Below are positions 13,481-25,600 of a stretch of 64,000 nucleotides of DNA, piece by piece. The notes below the pieces were generated by a model that saw nothing but the letters and a program-made list of their open reading frames with translations, ran no database searches and was not told the DNA's origin. The stretch comes from Lathyrus oleraceus (lineage: Eukaryota > Streptophyta > Magnoliopsida > Fabales > Fabaceae). The first letter of the stretch is position 1. The number at the start of each line of letters is the position of its first letter. The stretch spans positions 182,438,330 through 182,502,329 of the forward strand of contig NC_066581.1 in NCBI RefSeq assembly GCF_024323335.1, in the 5' to 3' direction. The position numbers and the translations under genes are program-made.

Positions 13481-13643
13481 AGTGCACTTTCTGTTTAGAA
13501 ATGTTTTGAATGATGTCAAAACTAGGACACTTAGTATTTGTGCATGTTAGACCTTTTCCCCCATGTCTAGATGTGCAACTTAACCTTAGGATACTTAAAA
13601 CCAGTTTAGAAATGTTTTTACAAGTTAAAATTAAGATTTTATA
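13481..13643. other. Unassigned spacer
   Basis: 163 bp with no recognised gene. It lies between the truncated chromovirus-like LTR and the start of the old Ogre LTR, and could be another LTR remnant. Confidence 0.3.
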
Positions 13644-14993
13644 TGAAAAACTAGAGTACAGGTAGACACACGCATGTGAAGCTAGCGGAAATATACTCGA
13701 ACGTATCACACACTCGAACATACAACAGAGTTGCCATCGAACTTTATTTATTTCCGAAGGAAAGGGAAAACATCGATAAAACCTGGGGGAAAGAGATATG
13801 TTGGGTAAGGAAGTCGGTTATGCAAGAGGAATGTATTAGCACCCCACACATCCATTGTACTCCATGAGAACAGTTTTGATTGTTCTCGCTCGAATAGGTG
13901 TTATTCTGAAGATTATTCGCAAAAGAATAAGGGAAAAGAAAAGAAATAACTAAAGTGCTCGGTGAGGATTAAGGCCCTCATGCCTACGTATCCTTATAGT
14001 GCAATAAGGAATTCAGAGCTCCGTAGTTCAAAGAAGTAGTGGTGGGAGATGAAAAGAATTGTGATAAAAGTATGGTATGAACCAAAGAATAATGCTGCTT
14101 GAACTGCAAAAAGGGGTGAAATACGAGCCCAAGAGTAAATTGGCATGAACTTACAAGTGAGGGCCTACAACACTGTATTGGAACAACCAAAAAAGGAAAG
14201 GTCGCTTGAATGTGAATGTAAAGTAAATAAAGAGATGTTCGTCTAAGCAACGAGAGGACTAACAAGACAAATAAATCGGCTCTTAGTTCACAAAGAGATG
14301 CAAGATGGAGCTCAAAGTTATATTGTATTTGGCTCAAAGAATAGGGTATATCACATTAAGTGAATGAATGTGGTATATGAATGTAGGTCGTGATTAATGT
14401 TCCATGGAGATGAATGGAAGAAATGCCCTAAGGCAGGAATAATAAATAAGTATTCTCATGGAGGATTCAAACCCTCGTACTTACGTATTCTCATCGTGCA
14501 ATGAGAAAATCAGAGCAATCGGAGTTCAGCCGACTAAGGCTGAAAACAAAGAGATATTTGGTAGGATTTCCCGGAGGCGGATTGCTTAACAAGCAGGAAC
14601 GTGGTACTAACTGATAATGGCAATCAACCATAAATACAAGTGAGACATGATTGGCCTATACACGAGAGTATTTACAAGGAGAGAGAGTCGTCTAAGCATG
14701 AGAGGTCTTATTAGATGAACAAGGACTAAGAAACGATTTGCCTACACACGAGAGGATTTACAAGGCGAGAGAGTCGTCTAAGAACGAGAGGTCTTATAAG
14801 ACGAACAAGGATTATGATATTATTGGCCTACACAAAAGAGGATTTACAAGGCGAGAGAGTCGTCTAAGCACGAGAGGTCTTATAAGATGAACAAGGATTA
14901 AGAAATTATTGGCCTACACACGAGAGGATTTATAAGGAAAGAGCTTTACCTAAGCACGAGAGGTCTTATAAGACAAACAATGATTATGGGGTT
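13644..14993 (-). repeat. Old Ogre-like 3' LTR, piece 1 of 3
   Basis: This carries the block found near the sense 3' end of every Ogre LTR here: a PBS-like core (13728-13736, one change), a purine stretch with 'gggaaa', then a 'ggttatgcaagaggaatg..ttagcacc' block. The left boundary is set by alignment with the younger LTR (about 74 bp before the PBS-like core) and is uncertain by about 15 bp. Adding the other two pieces gives about 5.4 kb, matching the 5.48 kb of the young LTR. It is interrupted at 14993 by the young Ogre. Confidence 0.7.
14649..14993. repeat. Tandem array, four units of 85-87 bp
   Basis: Units begin TTGGCCTA/TTTGCCTA at about 14651, 14738, 14823 and 14908. Each has 'cacgagaggat' and 'gtcgtctaagcacgagag', and most carry the palindrome GTCTTATAAGAC or a variant. 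The young Ogre inserted at the end of unit four, and a partial fifth unit continues at 38467. Confidence 0.8.
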
Positions 14994-15730
14994 TGTCGCA
15001 CCTTGAAAAATGGGGATACGACTACAAAGCGAAACGCGATCGCACGCTCGCAATGATGGACTGAACAGAGTCGCCACCGAACTTTATTTATTCCTAAAAA
15101 GGAAAAGGGGAAATATCGATAAAACCCAAGACAAAAGAAAGGATAAGATATGGTCATCGCAACCAATATCCGGGTTCGGGAGTCGATTACGCAAGGGGAA
15201 GGTATTAGCACCCCTCACGTCCGTTGTACTCAACGGGAACCATTAAGTCAGTTGTGTGCGTTAATGTTAGTTTGAAATGTTAGGCTTTTCAGTTTATTAG
15301 GTGGGAAAGAAAGAAAAGACAAGAAGAAATGTTTTTGGATTTTTGACAAAGGACTAAGCCTAAGTTTTTTATTAATGGGCCTGACAAGATTTAAAAATCC
15401 TGCTCCTACGTATCTCAAAAGAGAAGTCAAGGCTTACGTAGTTCTGGGTAGAAAAATGTTTGTTTGTTGGTCAATTTTTAGCGAAAGCTATATTGTATTA
15501 ATCGACGAAAACATTGTTTTACCCAAAACAGATGAGGAATGGACGCATACCACACATCGAACGGATTTATAAATCTACATTCGGAAAAGCGTCATTTATC
15601 TCTACTCAACAATCGTGGCCGAAACATTGTTTTGTATCACTTAAGACAAGATACCTTTCGTTTATGAAAAGGTTTTTGATTAATCGCACGGCGGCGAGAA
15701 AGAGTTTGATCGGTTGGATGTATTTTGAGT

Positions 15731-16215
15731 GATGGCGAGAACTTGGATGAGCGAGATATACATCTCGAATCCTAGCCTCAGGAGTGCATGGTATACACCA
15801 TGTTCCATTTCCATCTTTATTGAAAGAGGTTAAGATAGGAATTAAGTATTTTGGAATTTGATTGAGAAAGGGTTTGAAGAAACCGCATTGACAATTTTAG
15901 ACGATGGCGAGAGTTAAGATTGGCGAGGCATACATCTCGAATCTTAACCTCAGGAGTGCATGGTATACATCATGTTCCATTTCCACCTTTATTAAAAGTG
16001 TTAAATAAGAATTAGGTATTTTGAGTTTTGTTGTGAAAATGACTTGACCATAGATCAAGTGTTGATGGACGTTTAAGAGAAATTTGAATGAGTGTTTGAG
16101 AGCAAAGTGGATAAGTTTGGATGATGGCGAGAGCTAGGATTGGCGAGATATACATCTCGAATCCTAGTCTCAGGAATGCGTGGTATACACCACGTTCTAT
16201 TTCCATCTTTATTGA
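15731..16215. repeat. Three hairpin modules in the young Ogre LTR
   Basis: Each module has 'gatggcgag', a long stem around CGAGAT-ATAC-ATCTCG, 'cctcagga', a second hairpin with the same ATAC loop, then 'tccatttccat'. Starts are near 15731, 15903 and 16123. Module 2 pairs GTTAAGATT (15913-15921) with AATCTTAAC (15940-15948). Module 3 pairs CTAGGATT (16134-16141) with AATCCTAG (16160-16167). Second hairpins are CATGGT/ACCATG (15787-15802) and CGTGGT/ACCACG (16179-16194). The same array is in the other LTR at about 33712-34196. Confidence 0.85.
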
Positions 16216-16842
16216 AAAAGTCTTGATTATGAATCAATATTTTTTGAGTTTTTGATTATGGAAAATGACTTGACGTTGGATCAAGCATTTGATGAAGTTT
16301 TGAAATGGGATGGAATAGGAATAGGAATGAGTTGATTTGTTTATTGAGAAAAATACTCGACGTTGGATCGAGTCATATTTTTGTATTTTTTGAAATGGTT
16401 GATTTTATTCTTGTGTTAGTAGCTAACTAAATAACCAAACAATAAAGAAGTAAAATAGTACAAGATTATTACACATCGGGGGAGTGGGATACATGTTGTC
16501 AAATGGGGATTCAAAAAAATCATGAAAGAATTAAATCGGGCCCAAACAATAAAATGATGCGATGCATGAGTGTAAGTGCAAGGGAACCGGCTCATTGTAA
16601 GAAAGCCCAAGAGTAAGCTATGTGAGGTTGACGGCGATGCTTAAAAAGCAATCGACTTACAAGGGTGTGAAAAAAGGGCTCGATATTAAATCGAGAAAAG
16701 AAATGATTTTTATAGTTTTAAAAATGGTTTTTCATGCATGATGCAGTTAATAAAGAAGCATGGACATAATAAATATTAAAAGAAACAAAATGCTAAAAGG
16801 TAATAGAATACTAAAAAAAATAAAATACTAAAAAATGCTACA

Positions 16843-16900
16843 TACGAGTATCGAACCCACTCCTCTTAAGACTATGGAACTACCCCCTCTCCACCAGGCC
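16843..16900 (-). other. tRNA-like relic (A and B boxes) in the LTR
   Basis: On the minus strand TGGTGGAGAGG (16886-16896) resembles a Pol III A box, and GGGTTCGATACTCG (16845-16858) a B box, spaced as in a tRNA. No full cloverleaf can be folded by eye and no clear anticodon stem is kept. The copy in the other LTR is at 34824-34881. It may be a degenerate tRNA or SINE head. Confidence 0.3.
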
Positions 16901-17833
16901 ATTTATGATTAGTTATTATTTACAGTGCTAATTTAAATATATAAACCCAAACAGATTAAACATTAGAAAAAAACTTAAAATAAAAAAAAGTCTATTGGAC
17001 TACCGGTAGTTAAACCCAGCCGCTTGGCTGTTGGGTTTTTCAAGGGAAAATGGATTGAAAATATAAAAATCATTTATTAACTGAGACCTAGGAAAATTAA
17101 ACGTAATTTCAAAGATTTATTCTGTTTAAAATAGATTAAAAAAGAAAATTGGAATAGTGTACAGAAGCCTTTCCTCGTTCTCTCCAAATCTCACTTTCTC
17201 AAAATCAACCTCTCAACCTCACGTCTCTCTCGTAAAAACAATCTCCACAAATCTCTCTCTCACCCTCAACGATTCGATCTCAAACTGCACTCACCTCTCT
17301 CAATCGCTTGCACCCATTCGAAATGTACCAATCTCACACCCTAATCTCATCCCAAATGCACAATATCCACGGCTTTAAATAAATTTGAAGCTTACCTTCG
17401 GTGGCGGTTCGGTAGTGACGGTAAGGCTCGGGACGAATTTCTTTACCTCAAAGCTTTCTCCTTAAAGTTCTTTGCCTTCGCCGTCTCAATCCAGGTATTT
17501 TTCGTGGTGTTTAGGTTTTTCTTTCTTTTCTTTTCCGCCTCCTCCCTTTCTTTTTTTTCTACTGATTCACCCTTTTCTATTTATCTTTGCAAATTAGGGT
17601 TTCGGTTGGTGTATAAAGGTTCAAAGGAGAAAGCTTTCAGAAGTGCTTTTGCTGCTCAGAAACGCTTTTATCCTGTTTCACGCTACACTTCCGGAAACGG
17701 TACCTTGGACTCCTTCTTTTTCTCTGAATTTTGTCTCTTTCCTGATTTGGGAATTTTTGGAGTTTAACTCTTTGCTGTTGATCTTTTGTTACTGCAGTGA
17801 AATGGTTGCAATGGTGAAAACGGTTCCGTTCTA

Positions 17834-18337
<504 letters not shown>

Positions 18338-18485
18338 TCATTCTAAAATGCAATTCGGAATTGCAATTGAGATGCGGGAATTTTCTTTCTATTTTGCTGC
18401 TATTTCTTTGCTCCACTGTAAGAATTTCTGCCTCTATCTTGATGCATAGCTTTATTCAAACAAGCTGACAATTGATTTCTTGCAG

Positions 18486-19417
18486 GTTGTATGTTGGTTT
18501 GTCAATGTTTGCTGGTGATGCTGCATTGCCTTGGTTTATGTTATGCCTTGCATTGGTTTTGTTGGCAAGGTTAAACCGTGGTATTAATCTGGTATGTATA
18601 GGGCTTCACATAAATCATTGGCATCCTTTGGTTCAACTTGTTGCAATGCTTAATGACACGATGAACTGTTTCAGGAACATACTCAAGTACCAAATTACGG
18701 TATAGTTCATTCTTCTAACATCCTTTAGATGCTCAATATTTTGTTCAAGTGCCTTGTTTACTTCACTCATCTCTGTAACTTACACTGATTTTTTTTTGCT
18801 GCAGTTCCAACAACAAGTTCTACTAACTCAGTTTCTATCAATCTTCCAGAAAAAATTTGGCTCGAGGCTCAGTGTCTTCTACTTGATACTGTTTGATATT
18901 TGTGATGGTGAGTTGAATATGAATCCCTGAAAGATATCATCACAAAGCACAACGGACACCTTTTCAACAGTTTGCACCTTGGAGCACGAGAATCTCCACG
19001 GTCCGCATCAGTCCCTCTTGAAGCACCAGCCCTTCTCCTCGCGGTTATCCCCTCCCAAATCAACGTTGTTTTTATTCAAACTTGCAACACCTTCCGGTGG
19101 TACCACATGATTTTGATCTCTTCTTTGAAACTTATCAGTGTACAAAGCCTGTCTGGTCATGGTTTGGTTGATGTTGCTGTTTTGGTTTTTTTTTCTTGCA
19201 GGCTTCCTGTGTTCAGCCCCAAAATCAAAGGGTGTCGCAAGCTTTTTGCTATCATTGTAAGCCGGATAAGCATTTGTTATCAGTGCAGAATGAATTGCAA
19301 TTAGGCTCTGCGGAAGGTTAGATAGCAGTTTAACGTTTTGGACTTATCATATGCGGTTCTGTTGCAGCCGACGGTGACCCAACTATTCTGTCACATCTTA
19401 GCAGGTTTTGGAGCTAA
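18486..19417 (+). pseudogene. Exon-like segments of an unrecognised gene, antisense to the Ogre
   Basis: Plus-strand splice-like signals bound candidate exons 18486-18591, 18675-18699, 18805-18907, 19202-19316 and 19368 onward. Acceptors are strong (TTTCTTGCAG, TTTGCTGCAG, TTTCTTGCAG, CTGTTGCAG) and donors are GTATGT, GTATAG, GTGAGT and GTTAGA. Joining the first three keeps one frame open for about 73 codons to a stop at 18894-18896. Joining the last two gives about 54 codons ending ILSHLSRFWS and a stop at 19415-19417. The protein is not recognised. The CT-rich stretch at 17150-17520 resembles a plant 5' UTR and may belong to the same capture. Confidence 0.45.
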
Positions 19418-20476
19418 GTATACAACCTCCGGCATTATGCACTTTATTACGAAGAAATTGTTTGCTGTACTCATTGTGGATGATGTGAGCTTGAGAGAAA
19501 ATCGCTATTTGATGCAACCAACTGCCAGTAGTGCAAAATATTCTCCTAGTGCTCAGAACTGCATCCTTGACAAATCGAGCAGCATCAGTCTCAGATGCCA
19601 ATGCATTCTCATTCTTCTGCCTAAAATTCTTTAGGATCTCCTGTGGCTCATAAGGGGACAATTTTGTAGCTTGTAAGATTCTGTATTAGAACTTCTGACT
19701 TGTATGCAGTTCTTAAGTGGGATATTCCATGAACCGATAAAACCTGTACCTCCTGTGACACAAACTCTTCCTTTTCCTTATGCCATTATCACACTTTTCT
19801 TGCAAAATATTTTTCACACTTTATTGTTATATTGATTACTCCTGTATGAATGTCGATGGCCCTATAAATGCACTGTCTGAACTTATTATTGGCAGGTCAA
19901 TGTAGGGACGTGAGGTCCATACAACTTTTGCGCTTTATTTAAGCAATGTTTATTCATGATGTGTCTTTTAAAGGATGAAGCAAGTTATTTTAGAGGATGA
20001 AGCAAGTTATGTAAGGATTTCAAAATTCAAATACTGTCATGATCACATGTAACCTATTATACACAACTTTGAATTATGATGACTTCTATTCTTTTGTTTA
20101 AAAAAAAAACCAACAAAACCAATTAAAATCTAATCAATCTATAATTGGTTAAAATTACTCTGATGTCAACTCTAACATTCATTTGGAAATTAAAGTCAAT
20201 TAGAGTTTGAATCATTAGTAAAACACAATTAAGATTAACTTGAAATTTGGAATTAGATTTACTTTGAAATTAAATTGAAATTAAAAATTAAAAAAAAGTC
20301 AAATAACTAAAATCCATTTTGTAATCACAAAGCACCATGATCAAAAGGCTAAATAACCAATGTTTATCACAAAATATGGATTTGGGAATGAATGTATGCA
20401 AATGAACTTTAGGCCAAACGCCTAAGTGAAAAAGAAAAAAATGAAAGAAATTCAGGACCAAAATCGGGGTATGACA

Positions 20477-20489
20477 GTTGCCCCTATTT
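20477..20489 (-). other. Polypurine tract of young Ogre
   Basis: AAATAGGGGCAAC on the minus strand abuts the 3' LTR start. An almost identical tract sits at the same place in the old Ogre (49406-49418). It would prime plus-strand DNA synthesis. Confidence 0.85.
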
Positions 20490-20879
20490 AAGTATCTTCA
20501 ACTAGAGAATATGAAGCAGGACACTCTTCATATGATCATAGTGGGAGATGGTTAAATACTAAGAAGACCCGGATTTTGATCCTGAATCCCTATGACATGA
20601 TGTGATGTGATATGATATGATATGATATGATATGCATGGATGCATTTTTTTGTAATTTTCATCTGTTAGGGATATGATGGACCCTTGACAGGAGATGCTA
20701 CTAGACAAACCAATATGTGGGGAATACCGACGATCCACAAGGAGACAGACAAATGGTAAGAAACAACTTGCTGGGAAAACAGTCCTGCTGGAGAATCAGA
20801 CACACACCGGGGAGTATTCAAAGTGAGATTTGATAAACGACACTTAGAATACAACCGAATAAAGAAAAAGATGCTACAA

Positions 20880-21625
20880 CAGGTTCATATATGACCTGAC
20901 AACGCTGGGGAATAATCATAGAGAAAAACTCTTCAGAACAGGTTCATGTATGACCTGACACCGGAATAAAGCTCAACAACAGGTTCATACATGACCTGAA
21001 TAGTATTGAACAAAAAGAGAAAAAAATCTTCAGTACAGGTTCAAGTATGACCTGACATCGGAATAAAAAGGTTCAACAACAGGTCCATACATGACCTGAA
21101 TGGTATTGAACAAAGAATCTTCAGAGCAGGTTCATATATGACCTGACACCGGAATAAAGCTCAACAACAGGTTCATACATGACCTGAATAGTATTGAACA
21201 AAAAGAGAAAAAATCTTCAGTACAGGTTCAAGTATGACCTGACACCGGAATAAAAAGGTTCAACAATAGGTTCATACATGACCTGAATGGTATTGAACAA
21301 AGAATCTTCAGAGCAGGTTCAAGTATGACCGGACCCCGGAATAAAAGGGTTCAACAACAGGTTCATACATGACCTGAATAGTATTGAACAAAAATTGGAA
21401 AAATTCTTCAGAGCAGGTTCATGTATGACCGGACCCCGGAATAAAAAGGTTCAACAACAGGTTCATACATGACCTGAATAGGATTGAACAAAGAATCTTC
21501 AGAGCAGGTTCAAGTATGACCGGACCCCGGAATAAAAGGGTTCAACAACAGGTTCACATATGACCTGAATAGGATTGAACAAAGAATCTTCAGAGCAGGT
21601 TCAAGTATGACCTGACCCCGGAATA
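20880..21625. repeat. Tandem array of about 16 small hairpin units
   Basis: The repeated core is CAGGTTCATACATGACCTG, with CAGGT/ACCTG able to pair. Cores recur every 42-58 bp in alternating subtypes ('aacaggttcatacatgacc' and 'cagaggttcaagtatgacc'), giving a dimer period near 98 bp. Spacers are 'gaatagtattgaacaaa' and 'ccggaataaaaaggttcaac'. Confidence 0.85.
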
Positions 21626-22451
21626 GCAACAATTGGACTTGAAAATGACCGGGAAAACCGGATGTTGGTTTAGGGATACCAAAGACAAGCTGGAATTAGA
21701 GGTCAAAGGATCTAGGATCGACAACAAGACCTGGGTCAATGCAAATGAGCACGAAGTACATTTCGGCTATGCATGACTTAAATTTCCTTTTATGCATGAT
21801 ATATGAATGATCATGATTATGCTGACACTTGGCAGACTGGGTGTTTGTAGAGACAGAGATTCTGATTTATCAACACCGATAACTCATACTCGTGCAATTA
21901 ACAGGCGCAACCAGAGGAGAAACTATCATGATTGACAGTTATAAATAACCAAAGGTCCATCCTTCTAGAGGATTCATGAGTTGTATTCCATGGAGACTTT
22001 TGTTGGTGATCCTGGAGCATTTATGCAAACTTCGAGCCTTTCGGGGAAACAAATGATTTTCCTTCGATTTTCACATGTATCAAAGTAAATTTGTTCTAAG
22101 TTTCAAATTCTTTTTCCGAGTTTCAAAATTTCATTATTAACAAATAAATGACATTTTGCATAACAAAGAAAGCATAGATGAACACAAATTAACATTGATT
22201 GGGAAAACTTGTATTTTATTCAAGAATGGTAGCACACAAATGGCGTAGCTCCATAGAGTGTTACAATTTTTGAAAATGGCAATAAGGAAAGGTTTACATT
22301 GAATTCAGTGACCACTAACATCCTTAATAGATATGATCCCCCAAAAACCTTGCTCCTAGGGAAGTGACCGGATTAATCTTCCACCCCAAATTCTTCGGTG
22401 TTAATCAGTAACAAACTGATGCAGTTTATGCCTTTATGCCCCTAACTTTTG

Positions 22452-22642
22452 CCTGGATCGCCCTTTCGGGTTTTCAATCCACCGGGACGCTCTTTTTTGC
22501 CTAAGTCGCCTTTTCAGGTTTTCAACTTAGCGAGCTACCAATTTTATTCATCCCTAACTTTTGCCTGGACCGCCCTTTCGGGTTTTCAGTCCACCGGGAT
22601 ACCCTTTTTTGCCTAAATCGCCCTTTCAGGTTTTCGATTTAG
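22452..22642 (-). promoter_or_regulatory. Two tandem paired-hairpin units just after the pol stop
   Basis: Unit 1 (distal) pairs TGGAT 22454-22458 with ATCCA 22477-22481, and CTAAGT 22501-22506 with ACTTAG 22525-22530. Unit 2 pairs TGGAC 22566-22570 with GTCCA 22589-22593, and CTAAATC 22613-22619 with GATTTAG 22636-22642. Base changes between units are compensated in both stems. Inner CCC/GGG stems close TTTC loops. The structure begins 10 bp after the stop codon in sense direction. The function is unknown; an RNA element for stability, packaging or 3' processing is an inference. Confidence 0.7.
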
Positions 22643-22652
22643 CGGGTTTTTG

Positions 22653-25600
22653 TTAGGCATAGTATTTTTTAACTGCATCAGAGTTCACGGGGTGTGAGAG
22701 CTCTTCATCATCCATAGTTGTGAGAATCAAGGCACCTCCGGAGAAAACTTTCTTCACGACATATGGGCCTTCATAATTGGGAGTCCACTTCCCACGTGAA
22801 TCCTTGTGTATTGGCAAGATCTTCTTAAGCACGAGGTCTCCTTCTCTGAATTCCCGAACACGTACTTTCTTGTCAAAAGCCCTTTTAAGTCGTTTCTGGT
22901 ATAATTGTCCATGGCACAAAGAAGTCAATCGCTTCTCATCTATGAGGTTCAACTGATCAAATCTATTTTGAATCCACTCAGCCTCTTCTAGCTTGGTCTC
23001 CATCAAGATTCTCATTGAAGGTATCTCTACTTCAACTGGGAGAACTGCTTCCATCCCATATACCAAAGAGAATGGGGTTGCCCCTGTTGAAGTGCGGACG
23101 GAAGTCCGATATCCATGCAATGCAAAGGGTAGCATCTCGTGCCAATCCTTATAGGTTTTCACCATTTTCTGCAGGATTTTCTTGATGTTTTTATTAGCGG
23201 CTTCAACAGCGCCATTCATCTTTGGACGATATGGTGAAGAGTTATGGTGCTCAATCTTGAAGCTCTCGCATAATTCCTTCATGGTCTTATTGTTCAGATT
23301 CGTCCCATTATCTGTGATGATCCGGCTTGGAATTCCATAACGGCAAATGATCTCTTTCTTGAGAAACCGTGCAACCACTTGTTTTGTCACATTAGCATAA
23401 GAGGCGGCTTCTACCCATTTGGTAAAGTAATCAATGGCAACCAGGATGAAGCGGTGACCATTGGAAGCTTTAGGCTCGATGGCGCCAATCATGTCGATGC
23501 CCCACATTGTGAAAGGCCAAGGTGACGTCAAAACATTTAGCAGGGTCGGAGGCACGTGTACCTTGTCGGCATAGATTTGGCATTTATGACATTTTCTAGC
23601 ATAATTGAAACAGTCGGATTCCATGGTCAACCAGTAATAACCAGCTCTCAAAATCTTCTTGGCCATGGCATGTCCATTGGCGTGAGTTCCAAAGGATCCT
23701 TCATGAATCTCCTTGATCAACAGGTCCGCTTCACGTCTATCCACGCATCTGAGCAGAATCATGTCGTGATTTCTCTTGTACAACACACCATTGCTCAAGA
23801 AGAATTTGGATGCTAACCTCCTCAATGTTTTCTTGTCAAGGGTTGTGGCATTTGTTGGATATTCTTGATTTTGCAAAAAGCATTTGATGTCATGAAACCA
23901 AGGTTTACCATCGTCTTCGTCTTCAACCGACTGGCAGTAGGCAGGCTCAACTTTCCGCTCGATCTGAATGAGAGGTGCTTCATTATGGAATCTGACTTTG
24001 TACATTGAAGCCAACATAGCCAAAGCATCAGCAATTTGATTCTCAGTTCTCGGGATATGACGGAAAGTGATTTCGTCAAAGTATTTTATTAATTCTATGA
24101 CATAGGCACGATATGGGATCAACTTGGTATCACGGGTTTCCCATTCGCCTTTGACTTGGTATATCACCAAGGCTGAATCTCCACATACTTCAAGGATTTT
24201 GATTCGGAGATCAATGGCTGCTTCAATGCCTAGGATGCACGCCTCATATTCTGCTATATTGTTCGTGCAATCAAAACACAACCTTGCTGTGAAGGGAGTG
24301 TATCCACCATTTGGATTCAACAGGACAGCTCCTACGCCATGCCCCATGTAGTTGGAGGAACCATCAAACATGAGCTTCCACCGAGATCCGGGTTCAGGTC
24401 CTTCATCAAGTCCTGGGATTTCACAATCTTTTACTACCATAATGTCCTCATCTGGGAAGTCAAACTTCAACGGCTGGTAATCTTCCACGGGCTGGTTTGC
24501 TAGATAATCAGACAACACACTTCCTTTGATGGCTTTTTGAGACACGTATTGGATGTCGTACTCAGATAATAACATCTGCCAACGGGCGAGTCTTCCAGTT
24601 AAAGCAGGCTTTTCAAAGATGTACTTTATTGGATCCATTTTGGAGATCAACAAAGTAGTGTGGCAAATCATGTATTGTCTTAGACGACGAGCGGCCCATG
24701 CTAAAGCACAACAAGTTTTCTCCAAGAGTGAATATCGGGTTTCACAATCGGTAAATCTCTTACTTAGATAGTAGATAGCATGTTCCTTTCGACCGGTTTC
24801 GTCATGTTGTCCCAACACACATCCCATTGACTTTTCAAGCACGGTTAAGTACATAAAGAGTGGTCTCCCTTGAACAGGTGGAATTAGAATAGGGGGCTCT
24901 TGCAGGTATTGTCCGATTTTCTCAAAAGCCATTTGACAGTCAGAGTTCCATTCGACTGCTTGATCTTTTCGAAGCAATTTGAAGATAGGCTCACATGTGG
25001 CCGTCATATGTGAGATAAACCTTGAGATATAATTCAAACGCCCCAGGAAACCTCTAACCTCTCGCTCGGTGCGTGGAGCAGGCATCTCTTGTATAGCTCG
25101 GACCTTGTCAGGATCTACCTCAACTCCTCGTTGGCTAACAATGAAACCAAGCAACTTTCCGGATCGGACACCGAAAGTGCATTTGGCAGGATTCAGTCGT
25201 AGTCGAAATTTCCGAAGACGCTCAAACAGCTTCTGCAAGTGGTCTATATGATCCTCTTCACTTTGGGATTTTGCAATCATATCATCCACATAAACCTCAA
25301 TTTCCTTATGCATCATATCATGGAAAAGGGTGACCATTGCTCTTTGGTAAGTTGCCCCAGCATTTTTGAGACCGAACGGCATCACCTTGTAGCAAAATGT
25401 TCCCCAAGGGGTGATGAATGTGGTCTTTTCCATGTCTTCTGGATCCATCTTGATTTGATTGTAACCGGAGAATCCGTCCATAAAGGAGAAGACTGCGAAC
25501 TTAGCAGTGGTGTCTACCAGAGTGTCAATATGTGGCAGGGGGAAATCGTCCTTTGGACTAGCTTTGTTTAGATCCCTATAATCAACACACATCCTGACCT

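Larger units (their letters stand above)
20490..22652 (-). other. 3' untranslated region of young Ogre
   Basis: 2.2 kb without coding potential between the pol stop and the polypurine tract. It holds an ATATG-type short repeat (20595-20635), the hairpin array at 20880-21625 and two paired-hairpin units at 22452-22642. The remainder (21640-22440) shows no gene. Tandem repeats here are a known Ogre property and a reported source of satellite DNA. Confidence 0.8.

Noticed and set aside
19398..19661. Minus-strand 87-codon frame in the LTR (and its copy at 37381-37644)
   Set aside because: Protein-like composition, but no recognised domain, and it overlaps the better-supported plus-strand exon joins. 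Left as unassigned.
20666..20854. Minus-strand 62-codon frame in the Ogre 3' UTR
   Set aside because: Short, no domain, and in a region known to be non-coding in Ogre elements.
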